7,158 nucleotides of DNA from JAAYAN01 sp964437215 (GCA_964437215.1 CAYTFZ010000116.1:1-7158); one strand, 5' to 3'. Counted from the first letter of the stretch, positions 1 to 5,486 are shown. The notes: generated from the sequence alone by a model not told the origin. Made by a program: numbers and translations.

Positions 1-13
1 AATAAAAATTGTA

Positions 14-35
14 AGGGAAATGAATACATTTCCCT
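14..35. terminator. Hairpin, probable terminator of an upstream gene
   Basis: A perfect 9-bp stem, AGGGAAATG / CATTTCCCT, closes on the four-base loop AATA. On the + strand it is followed by the T-rich stretch ATTTGTTCTTATT, and on the minus strand by TACAATTTTTATT, so it could end transcription in either direction. Its place just before the first gene of the operon suggests it ends whatever lies to the left, which is not visible. The stem is moderately AT-rich and the U-tracts are interrupted, so its efficiency is uncertain. Confidence 0.55.
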
Positions 36-40
36 ATTTG

Positions 41-103
41 TTCTTATTCATCTTTTAATCTTATTCTAAATTCTTACTCTTAATCTTTTTTAACAGGATT
101 TTT
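41..103 (+). promoter_or_regulatory. Pyrimidine-rich, G-free leader of the four-gene operon
   Basis: From 41 to 95 the + strand has no G and is mostly T and C. The near-repeat TCTTA(T/C/A)(T)C recurs at 42-49, 59-66, 72-79 and 78-85. The only ribosome-site candidate is AGGA at 95-98, five bases before the ATG at 104. No convincing -35/-10 pair or Bacteroidetes-type TAnnTTTG box was found, so the promoter of the operon is not located. The stretch may simply be the T-rich tail of the preceding terminator merging into an unstructured 5' leader. Confidence 0.25.
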
Positions 104-478
104 ATGAAACAGTTTTACACAATTGTTCTTTTAGTAATTTCAAACGGATTTATGACGCTTGCATGGTACGGTCATCTCAAGATGAACGAATTTTCCTGGT
201 TCCGAAGTCTCGGACTTTTTTCTATCATTCTAATAAGCTGGGGAATTGCATTTTTTGAGTATTGTTTTCAAGTTCCGGCAAACAGAATCGGTTTCCGCGA
301 AAACGGAGGATCTTTTTCTCTTCTCGAACTGAAGATAATCCAGGAAGTAATTACACTTTCGGTATTTGTAATTTTTTCTGTGCTTGCCTTTAAAAACGAA
401 GCTTTCCGCTGGAATCATTTTGTGGGATGTTTATTATTGGTTTTAGCAGTATATTTTATCTTTTACAAACAGGCTTGA
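104..478 (+). CDS. DUF486 family small membrane protein (DMT-like)
   Basis: This 124-residue integral membrane protein has four hydrophobic segments at about residues 4-24, 33-52, 76-97 and 103-121. That is the size and layout of the DUF486 family, which is distantly related to drug/metabolite-type small transporters. The central stretch FEYCFQVPANRIGF (51-64), followed by GGSFSLLELKIIQEVITL (68-85) and RWNHFVG (102-108), is the family signature as I know it. The family has no firmly established substrate, so transport is an inference from fold class only. The ATG at 104 is preceded by a weak AGGA and agrees with the usual family N-terminus. It is the first gene of a four-gene operon; its TGA lies one base before the next ATG, suggesting translational coupling. 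Family assignment is confident, function is not. Confidence 0.88.
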   Translation: MKQFYTIVLLVISNGFMTLAWYGHLKMNEFSWFRSLGLFSIILISWGIAFFEYCFQVPANRIGFRENGGSFSLLELKIIQEVITLSVFVIFSVLAFKNEAFRWNHFVGCLLLVLAVYFIFYKQA

Positions 479-479
479 T

Positions 480-977
480 ATGAATAAAAAAATAACATTT
501 AAAGAGTTACGGGAAACTGATCTGCCGGAAGTAAAAAATATATACGATTATTATGTTTTAAATTCTACAGCTACTTTTCATACCGAGCCTATTACTTTTG
601 ATGAGCTGAAAGAATTTATCTATTTCAGCCATCCTAAGTATAAATCGTTTTTAATTTTTTACGAAGGCGTTGTGTGCGGATATTGTTATACCACGTATTA
701 TAAAAAACGGCAGGCTTACAACCGCACCGCCGAAGTAACTATTTATCTTAAAAACGGCTTTACAGGAAAAGGAATAGGGCAAACCGCACTTCAATATCTG
801 GAAAAAGCTGTGAAAGAAAGCGGAATAAAAGTGCTTCTTGCAGTAATAGCCGGCGATAACGATGCGAGTATACGCGCATTCGAAAAAGCCGGTTACACCG
901 GGTGCGCGCTTTTTAAAAACGTAGGCGAAAAATTTGGAAGAATACTTGATGTAGTTGTCTGCCAGAAGGAGATTTAA
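480..977 (+). CDS. GNAT N-acetyltransferase, phosphinothricin acetyltransferase-like
   Basis: A 165-residue single-domain GNAT enzyme. The order of motifs matches the Pat/MnaT-type amino-acid N-acetyltransferases: TATFHTEP (30-37) near the start, an acidic RTAEVTIYL strand (82-90), the acetyl-CoA pyrophosphate loop FTGKGIG (94-100), GDNDASIRAFEKAGY (125-139), and a closing VGEKFGRILDVVVCQK (148-163). Family members transfer acetyl from acetyl-CoA to the amino group of small substrates such as methionine sulfoximine or phosphinothricin; the substrate here is unknown. The Q/R usual at the start of the CoA loop is Thr95. The length is near the family norm, and the protein is cytosolic. The start follows the previous stop by one base with only a weak AGG upstream, so translation probably depends on coupling. 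The stop abuts the next ATG directly. Confidence 0.88.
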   Translation: MNKKITFKELRETDLPEVKNIYDYYVLNSTATFHTEPITFDELKEFIYFSHPKYKSFLIFYEGVVCGYCYTTYYKKRQAYNRTAEVTIYLKNGFTGKGIGQTALQYLEKAVKESGIKVLLAVIAGDNDASIRAFEKAGYTGCALFKNVGEKFGRILDVVVCQKEI

Positions 978-1652
978 ATGAACGAATTAAAAAAATCTTT
1001 TAACGATATTTCAAAAAAATACGACAGCCAGAGGCACAAACTTATTCCCTGTTTCGATGATTTTTATGGAACCATTGTAAATTTTGCCGAAATTACGGAA
1101 GAGCACCCGAAAATACTTGATATTGGTGCCGGAACCGGATTGCTTACCGAATTTTTGCTGCCCAAATTTCCGGAAGCGGAATATGAGCTTATGGATATTT
1201 CGGAAGAAATGCTTGAAGTTGCAAAAATACGTTTTGCCGGAAACGGAAATGTAAAAGTTACTTTAGCCGATTATTCGAAAAAGAAATTCTCTTTGAATTA
1301 CGATCTTATCGTTTCTTCTCTTTCAATACACCACCTGGAAGATGAAGAAAAAAGAAAACTGATGCGGAAAATCTACGATTCGCTTAATCCGGGCGGTATT
1401 TTTATTAATGCCGATCAGTTTGTTGCCGAAAGCGTAACTATCGAAAAAAAATACAGGGCAATATGGTATCAGAAAATTGAGGAAACCGATCTTAAAAAGA
1501 CTGAAAAGGATGCTGCTTACGAAAGGATGAAACTGGACAGACTTGCAAATTTAAGCAGTTATTTAAAATGGCTGAAAGAAACCGGATTTTCGGATATCGA
1601 AGTTCTTTATAAATATCTGATTTTTGCTGTTATTTATTGTAAAAAATCTTGA
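978..1652 (+). CDS. Class I SAM-dependent methyltransferase
   Basis: A 224-residue Rossmann-fold methyltransferase. Motif I is ILDIGAGTG (46-54), the acidic residue that would hold the SAM ribose is Asp73 in LMDIS, Asp98 (LADYS) follows the next strand, and SSLSIHHL (113-120) with LNPGG (136-140) completes the fold in the expected order. The N-terminal FNDISKKYDSQRHKLIPCFDDFYG (8-31) is typical of a family of uncharacterised small-molecule-type methyltransferases. The substrate cannot be read from the sequence. The ATG directly abuts the preceding TAA and is served by the best ribosome site of the operon, AAGGAG at 966-971 with a six-base spacer, lying inside the end of the GNAT gene. The next gene begins three bases after its stop. 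CmoA/UbiE-like activity is possible but not supported by specific residues. Confidence 0.9.
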   Translation: MNELKKSFNDISKKYDSQRHKLIPCFDDFYGTIVNFAEITEEHPKILDIGAGTGLLTEFLLPKFPEAEYELMDISEEMLEVAKIRFAGNGNVKVTLADYSKKKFSLNYDLIVSSLSIHHLEDEEKRKLMRKIYDSLNPGGIFINADQFVAESVTIEKKYRAIWYQKIEETDLKKTEKDAAYERMKLDRLANLSSYLKWLKETGFSDIEVLYKYLIFAVIYCKKS

Positions 1653-1655
1653 TTT

Positions 1656-2780
1656 ATGCCTGTTGCCGAAATTTCTGCAAAATCTATTCTGCGAAAACAA
1701 AAAAGGGTGGATTCCTGGTTTATTTCATTTTGCGGAATGAATCTTTACCGCGGCTGCACCCATAACTGCGCGTATTGCGACGGCAGACACGAAAAATATA
1801 ATGTTAACGGGGTTTTTGAGAGGGATATTGAAGTTAAGATTAATGCCCCTGAATTGCTAAAAAAAGAACTTAATCCTTCCCGCAAAAATGCGCCGAATAA
1901 AAAAGGATTTATTTTACTCGGCGGCGGAGTAAACGACAGTTACCAGCCCATCGAAAAAAAATATGAAATAACCCGGCAGGCTTTGGAAATTTTAGCCGGT
2001 TACGGTTATCCGGTTCATATTCTTACAAAATCAGTTTTAATAAAACGCGATTTTGATCTTATCAAAAGAATAAATGAAAAAAGCAAAATTCTTGTTAGTT
2101 TCAGTATTTCATCCACGGATGATAAAATAAGCAGGATTTTTGAACCCGGCGCTTCTCTTCCTTCCGAACGACTGGAAGCTCTTTCTTATTTCCGAAGAAA
2201 TGGAATTAACGGAGGAATTTTTTATATGCCGGTTATTCCTTTTGTAACCGATAAGCCGGAAATAATGGATAAAACTCTTTTGGATATTAAATCTGCAGGT
2301 GCGCAATATATTGTTTCCAGCGGAATGACCCTGAAAGCCGGTGAGCAGAAAGAGCATTTTTTTAAAGTACTTTCCAAATACAATTCCTCGTTAATTCCCT
2401 CATACAATGCAGTTTATAAAGAAGAAATTTACGGCAGCGCAACTTCCGGTTATTACAATTCTCTTAATAAAACTCTTCTTTCACTTAACAAAATTCACAA
2501 AATTCCTTTGCGCATTCCGCTGAGTTTATTTTCAGATATCCTAAACGAAAACGACCGGATTTCCGTAATTCTCGATCAATTAGATTATCTGCTTAAATTA
2601 AAAGGAAATTCCTCCCCGTACGGTTTTGCTGCTTATTCAATTTCACAGATGAAACTTCCGGTTTCAGAAATTCCGGATTTGCGGCAGATTAAAGGCGTGG
2701 GTCCGGTTACAGAAAAATTAATCAGGGAAATTATTAAAACAGGCACCTGCAATTACTACGAAAAGGAAATGAGAAATTAA
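1656..2780 (+). CDS. SPL-superfamily radical SAM protein with C-terminal helix-hairpin-helix
   Basis: A 374-residue radical SAM enzyme. The 4Fe-4S/SAM motif is RGCTHNCAYCDGR, with Cys34, Cys38 and Cys41 in CX3CX2C spacing. NDSYQPIEKKYEITRQALEIL (93-113), LTKSVLIKRDFDL (124-136), FEPGASLPSERLEAL (162-176) and PVIPFVTDKPE (193-203) follow the order of the COG1533 group, which includes spore photoproduct lyase. Only two other cysteines exist (26 and 365), so the hydrogen-donor cysteine that spore photoproduct lyase carries about 50 residues after its cluster is absent, which argues against true lyase activity. The C-terminus (about 338-370, LRQIKGVGPVTEKLIREIIKTG) is a helix-hairpin-helix, usually a non-specific DNA or RNA contact. 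No clear SD precedes the ATG, three bases after the methyltransferase stop. It is the last gene of the operon. The target is unknown; a nucleic acid is the leading guess. Confidence 0.87.
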   Translation: MPVAEISAKSILRKQKRVDSWFISFCGMNLYRGCTHNCAYCDGRHEKYNVNGVFERDIEVKINAPELLKKELNPSRKNAPNKKGFILLGGGVNDSYQPIEKKYEITRQALEILAGYGYPVHILTKSVLIKRDFDLIKRINEKSKILVSFSISSTDDKISRIFEPGASLPSERLEALSYFRRNGINGGIFYMPVIPFVTDKPEIMDKTLLDIKSAGAQYIVSSGMTLKAGEQKEHFFKVLSKYNSSLIPSYNAVYKEEIYGSATSGYYNSLNKTLLSLNKIHKIPLRIPLSLFSDILNENDRISVILDQLDYLLKLKGNSSPYGFAAYSISQMKLPVSEIPDLRQIKGVGPVTEKLIREIIKTGTCNYYEKEMRN

Positions 2781-2788
2781 AAAAAAAT

Positions 2789-2920
2789 TGTACCTCCAAA
2801 ACCATTGGGAAAGAATTGCCGCAGCTTTCCAGCCGTGAACAAGATGAAATAGAGAACAAACAAAAGGGATTTATCCCAAATAAAATTATGCCAAATCCAT
2901 TATTAGAGAAATATTTCTGA
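2789..2920 (+). pseudogene. Possible gene remnant, weak
   Basis: Just past the radical SAM stop, in a frame shifted from it, 43 codons lie open up to a TGA at 2918-2920. The peptide has a protein-like composition (KELPQLSSREQDEIENKQKG, then FIPNKIMPNPLLEKYF). There is no start codon with a ribosome site. The frame is open back to 2738 and runs across an A9 tract at 2779-2787. The ending faintly recalls the GF-PN...NP-LL pattern of carboxymuconolactone decarboxylase/AhpD-like proteins, but this is a resemblance only. It could equally be chance. The minus strand here encodes only a Cys/Phe-rich shadow. Confidence 0.18.
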
Positions 2921-3110
2921 TGACAACCATTTGGGAATATCATTACTAACTTATATTTAACAATAATAATTATATCATTGACTTTTTTTGTAAAGAAAGA
3001 TTATTATCTTTCCTCGATTGACTAAATAAATCTATGGATTTTCTTGGTAATGTAATTTTTTAATAACCGTTTTGGGATAAGCTTAACTATAACGATGATT
3101 TCTTATATAT

Positions 3111-3136
3111 AAAAAAGGGGCAGATTGCTCCGCCCC
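3111..3136 (-). terminator. Intrinsic terminator of the T9SS cargo gene
   Basis: Read on the minus strand, GGGGC pairs with GCCCC around a short interior (GGAGCAATCT, where GA and TC can pair further), followed at once by TTTTTTATATA. This is a standard rho-independent terminator, about 50 bases after the stop of the minus-strand gene. On the + strand the same stem is followed by GACTTTGTAATTTTTT, so it may also slow transcription arriving from the operon side. Confidence 0.85.
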
Positions 3137-3186
3137 GACTTTGTAATTTTTTGTTTTTGTAACTTAGTCTCTATGTTACTTTGTTA

Positions 3187-4485
3187 CTATTTCATCAAGA
3201 TAAGCTTCTTCACCGAAGAAAATTCTCCAGCCTGTAATTTGTAAAGATAAATTCCGGAAGCAAGATTCGAAGCGTCGAATTTCACTTCATAATTTCCGGC
3301 AGACTGCTGCTTGTTTACAAGCGTTGCTACTTCTCTTCCAAGTATATCATAAATTTTGAGTGTAACTAACCCACCCCTAACCCCTCCCGAGAGGGGACTT
3401 TCAGGGATCGAGTATTTAATTGTTGTAACCGGATTAAACGGATTCGGATAGTTTTGCGAAAGTGAAAATTCTGCAGGCAGGTTTTCTATACCCGAAACAC
3501 TTAATTCTGGATTTATTTCTTCAATACCGATTCCAAAACCTGCTGTATATTCATTTTCTCTCGAGAGAAAACAAACGCCTAAGTCTTCGGAAACGGTTCC
3601 TATTAAAGTATCGTTATCTTCAAATACCCTTAGAACATTATTAATTATATTGTAAGTAAAATTTCCTGTTAATTCACCAGTGTTGTTGGAATAATGCAGC
3701 TTTGTATAATTTCCGGTACCGTCATTAAAACAATTTAATTCAAGAATTGCAGCTTCGTCATAATCTCCGCTTAAAAACTGTGCAAATTTGTATTTCTTGT
3801 TAAACCAAGCTCCATCGTTAATATTGCTGGAAACTGCCGAAAATATTGCGTCGCTGCCTTCCGTTTTGCATCCTACTCCAATATTTAAATCGCTGTTGAA
3901 AGTAGAACCTACTACAAATCCATTGGCATTAAAAAAAGTAAATCCATCCTGTAAAGAATATAGAAGATCTCCGCTGAATACAGAATTTAAATCGCCGGTG
4001 TAAGAAAATGTAGAATCGCTTATTGGACCCCCAGCAAACGAAAATGCTTTTAGCTGGGATGTGGGAATATATCCGTTTATCAAATATTCCGTCATAAAAT
4101 CGGATTGCTGAAATCCTGAATCGAATTTGATTCCTATTCCGATTCCATAATCGCTAAAACTGACTGAATCTGTAAGAGCTATAAAAAACATATTTCCATC
4201 CGATTTTACAGATCCTCTGTAAACTATATCTCCATAATCTAAAATTATTTCACCTGTTTCAGAGATATTGTAAGATACATCGCCATAATCACCGTATTCC
4301 GGAGATATCATTTCAAAATGAGCAGAATCTATTCCATTAAAATCAATCTGTGATACTGCTGTTGAAACATCTCCTTCAAACGAATTAATTTCATACAGAA
4401 TGTATATTCCGTTAAGCAGATTATTTTTGTTTTGCGGAAACAATAATCCTGTAAAGATTACAAAAAGTAAGTAGAATTTTTTCAT
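3187..4485 (-). CDS. Secreted protein with type IX secretion C-terminal sorting domain
   Basis: A 432-residue exported protein. A Sec signal peptide (MKKFYLLFVIFTGLLFPQ, 1-18) is followed by a beta-rich body and a T9SS sorting domain (about 336-432), which has PAEFSLSQNYPNPFNP, LKIYDILGREVATLV, ASGIYLYKLQAGEF and the terminal KKLILMK. Such domains send the protein through the T9SS to the cell surface or outside. The body shows three loosely similar units ending in GIGIGIK (114-120), NIGVGCK (201-207) and GFGIGIE (316-322), each preceded by a Y-x-I/L strand and a GS/GT-V/F strand. I recognise no named fold or enzymatic motif. The start at 4485 is preferred over the in-frame ATG at 4500 because GGAG (4498-4495) sits nine bases before it and the signal peptide then starts normally. 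The sorting domain carries an in-frame insertion at residues 364-372. A terminator follows. Confidence 0.88.
   Translation of the reverse strand: MKKFYLLFVIFTGLLFPQNKNNLLNGIYILYEINSFEGDVSTAVSQIDFNGIDSAHFEMISPEYGDYGDVSYNISETGEIILDYGDIVYRGSVKSDGNMFFIALTDSVSFSDYGIGIGIKFDSGFQQSDFMTEYLINGYIPTSQLKAFSFAGGPISDSTFSYTGDLNSVFSGDLLYSLQDGFTFFNANGFVVGSTFNSDLNIGVGCKTEGSDAIFSAVSSNINDGAWFNKKYKFAQFLSGDYDEAAILELNCFNDGTGNYTKLHYSNNTGELTGNFTYNIINNVLRVFEDNDTLIGTVSEDLGVCFLSRENEYTAGFGIGIEEINPELSVSGIENLPAEFSLSQNYPNPFNPVTTIKYSIPESPLSGGVRGGLVTLKIYDILGREVATLVNKQQSAGNYEVKFDASNLASGIYLYKLQAGEFSSVKKLILMK
3370..3396 (-). repeat. 27-base GC-rich in-frame insertion encoding PLSGGVRGG
   Basis: On the coding strand this reads CCC CTC TCG GGA GGG GTT AGG GGT GGG. 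It sits between IPES and LVTLKIYD of the T9SS sorting domain, where related domains run straight through. Its length is an exact multiple of three. It is far more GC-rich than its surroundings. CCCCTC (3396-3391) and GAGGGG (3386-3381) form a perfect stem with loop TCGG. The downstream part, GGG-A-GGGG-TTA-GGGG-T-GGG (3388-3370), fits a short-loop G-quadruplex. I recall similar PLSGGxRG-type stretches in other Ignavibacteria proteins, so it is probably a copy of a dispersed short repeat; copy number cannot be judged from one window. Confidence 0.65.
3554..3571. repeat. 18-bp perfect palindrome inside the T9SS cargo gene
   Basis: TTTTCTCTC followed directly by GAGAGAAAA is a perfect, spacer-free palindrome centred between 3562 and 3563. 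It lies in the coding sequence for FLSREN (residues about 306-311). No function is evident. It may be a protein-binding site or chance. Confidence 0.4.
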
Positions 4486-4642
4486 ATAGTTATACTCCAT
4501 TGTTAATAAACCAGCAAAAATTTAAGCCCAATATATTAAATTTAAGAATAATCTTTATATAAAGATTTTATCTTTATTAATTTTTTATCAAAATTAATAT
4601 TTATATACTATTTTTAAAAACAAAAAAAACAATTTGTTAAAT
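4486..4642. promoter_or_regulatory. Divergent promoter region with alternating ATCTTTAT octamers
   Basis: This very AT-rich spacer lies between the divergent T9SS cargo gene and the acetyltransferase, so both promoters must be here unless they are farther off. It contains ATCTTTAT at 4551-4558, its reverse complement ATAAAGAT at 4559-4566 and ATCTTTAT again at 4570-4577. The first two make a perfect 18-bp palindrome (4550-4567). The last two make an inverted repeat with three central Ts. This looks like an operator for a dimeric regulator, but base composition raises the odds of chance. On the minus strand TTGATA followed 15 bases later by TAAAAT is a poor promoter candidate. Confidence 0.4.
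4495..4498 (-). promoter_or_regulatory. Ribosome binding site that fixes the T9SS cargo start
   Basis: On the minus strand ATGGAGTATAACTATATG contains two in-frame ATGs. GGAG overlaps the first and lies nine bases before the second, so the second (4485) is the better start and gives a standard MKK signal peptide. Confidence 0.6.
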
Positions 4643-5191
4643 ATGTTAAAAAACGATTTATTAAGATATTACAACATGACAAGCGGTAACAAAATAATGA
4701 AAATTATTAATTGTTACCGTATGCCCGGAGTGCATGCAGTAGTTTGCCTTCGCTTTGGGCAATGGCTGCGTAAGAAAAATATTGTAATCAGAATATTTCT
4801 GGAACCTTTTTACATGTTATTTTATCATAAAATACGCTTTAAATTCGGAATAGAAATTCCGCGCGGAGTTACAGTAGGCGAAGGATTTTATATCGGGCAT
4901 CATGGCGGTATTGTTATAAACAGCAATGCCGTAATAGGAAAAAGAGTAAATATTTCGCAGCAGGTTGTAATTGGTGTTTCTGGCGAAGGAGAAAAAAAAG
5001 GATGTCCCGTAATCGGTAATAATGTTTATATCAGTCCGGGAGCAAGAATATTCGGAAAAATAAAAATAGGGAATAATGTAAAGATTGGCGCAAATGCTAT
5101 TGTTTACAAGGATATTCCGGATGATTCAATAGTAATCCTTTCGCCGGGTTTTTCAATTATTCCCCGCAAAAAAGACGAAAAAGAAATTTAA
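4643..5191 (+). CDS. Hexapeptide-repeat O-acetyltransferase, CysE-like catalytic domain
   Basis: A 182-residue left-handed beta-helix acyltransferase. After a basic, partly hydrophobic N-terminus (1-68) come hexapeptide turns from about residue 71: EIPRGVTVGEGFYIGHHGGI, AVIGKRVNIS, PVIGNNVYISPGARIFGKI, KIGNNVKIGANAIVYKDIP. This resembles the catalytic half of serine O-acetyltransferase, which acetylates from acetyl-CoA. It lacks the N-terminal helical domain of full-length CysE. Aligned by eye with E. coli CysE, the catalytic His is kept (His86), but Asp157 becomes Gly85 and His193 falls at Gly120/Cys121, so serine may not be the acceptor. Sugar or polysaccharide O-acetylation is an alternative. 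The ATG at 4643 is preferred to an in-frame TTG at 4634. There is no Shine-Dalgarno, only an A-rich leader. It converges on the next gene with six bases between stops. Confidence 0.85.
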   Translation: MLKNDLLRYYNMTSGNKIMKIINCYRMPGVHAVVCLRFGQWLRKKNIVIRIFLEPFYMLFYHKIRFKFGIEIPRGVTVGEGFYIGHHGGIVINSNAVIGKRVNISQQVVIGVSGEGEKKGCPVIGNNVYISPGARIFGKIKIGNNVKIGANAIVYKDIPDDSIVILSPGFSIIPRKKDEKEI

Positions 5192-5197
5192 TTTTTT

Positions 5198-5428
5198 TTA
5201 CGCCGGACGGTTATCGGCAGTTAAAACAGTAATCGGCTCACGCTCTTTAAGCTGTTGTTTAACTTGACTGACACCTTTAACCCATTTGGAAATTAATTTG
5301 TACGTATTGTCGATGTAAATCCTGTTTGCTTCGTAATCCTGATTGGCTGGTTTGTTTATCAGTGCTTCACTCATTTCAACAAAAAGAGTATTAAGAATTA
5401 AAATTTCGATGTTATAATTACTTTCCAT
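5198..5428 (-). CDS. Hypothetical 76-residue protein
   Basis: I do not recognise this protein. It is probably a real gene, because AAGGAGA (5439-5433) stands five bases before its ATG, the best ribosome site on this strand. The composition is also ordinary, with no cysteine. It is predicted to be mostly helical: an acidic, amphipathic first half (IEILILNTLFVEMSEALI, 7-24), then YIDNTYKLISKWVKGVSQVKQQLKERE (38-64) and a short polar tail. There is no signal peptide or membrane segment, so it should be cytosolic. It follows the lamin-tail gene on the same strand after 58 AT-rich bases and could be co-transcribed with it or have its own promoter; TATTAT/TATATT-like boxes lie in the gap but no -35 is clear. 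Its stop lies six bases from the acetyltransferase stop. Confidence 0.65.
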   Translation of the reverse strand: MESNYNIEILILNTLFVEMSEALINKPANQDYEANRIYIDNTYKLISKWVKGVSQVKQQLKEREPITVLTADNRPA

Positions 5429-5486
5429 AAACTCTCCTTATATTTTTGTGAACTGTTAATATAATACTTTATTTTAAAAGAAAAAT

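Larger units (their letters stand above)
2781..3186. other. 406-base convergent intergenic region
   Basis: This spacer separates the end of the + strand operon from the end of the minus-strand T9SS cargo gene. It holds a possible decayed reading frame (2789-2920), a T7 tract (2983-2989), a hairpin GAAAGAT-TATT-ATCTTTC (2995-3012) with no good U-tract, and the minus-strand terminator at about 3111-3136. Variants of AACCNTTTGGGA occur at 2800-2810, 2925-2936 and 3065-3080. A sigma-70-like pair on the + strand, TTGACT (2978-2983) and TATTAT (3002-3007) with an 18-base gap, has no gene after it. No clear + strand terminator for the operon was found. From about 3014 to 3110 I see nothing else. Confidence 0.5.

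Noticed and set aside
2109..2407. Two overlapping minus-strand open frames inside the radical SAM gene
   Set aside because: They lie wholly within a strongly supported gene, have no ribosome sites and show no recognisable domain.
1656..2780. Calling the radical SAM gene splB
   Set aside because: The donor cysteine is missing and a helix-hairpin-helix is added, so the specific name is not supported.
2734..2943. 69-codon minus-strand open frame across the end of the radical SAM gene
   Set aside because: The product is Cys/Phe/Ser-rich, has no ribosome site and overlaps the radical SAM coding sequence on the opposite strand.
3462..4003. + strand open frames of 60 and 71 codons
   Set aside because: They are antisense shadows of the T9SS cargo gene, with no start signals or protein-like composition.
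4486..4500. ATG at 4500 as the start of the T9SS cargo gene
   Set aside because: It overlaps the GGAG that serves the next ATG and would place MEYNY before a normal signal peptide.
4634..4642. TTG start nine bases before the acetyltransferase ATG
   Set aside because: It adds only three residues, has no ribosome site, and an ATG is available at 4643.
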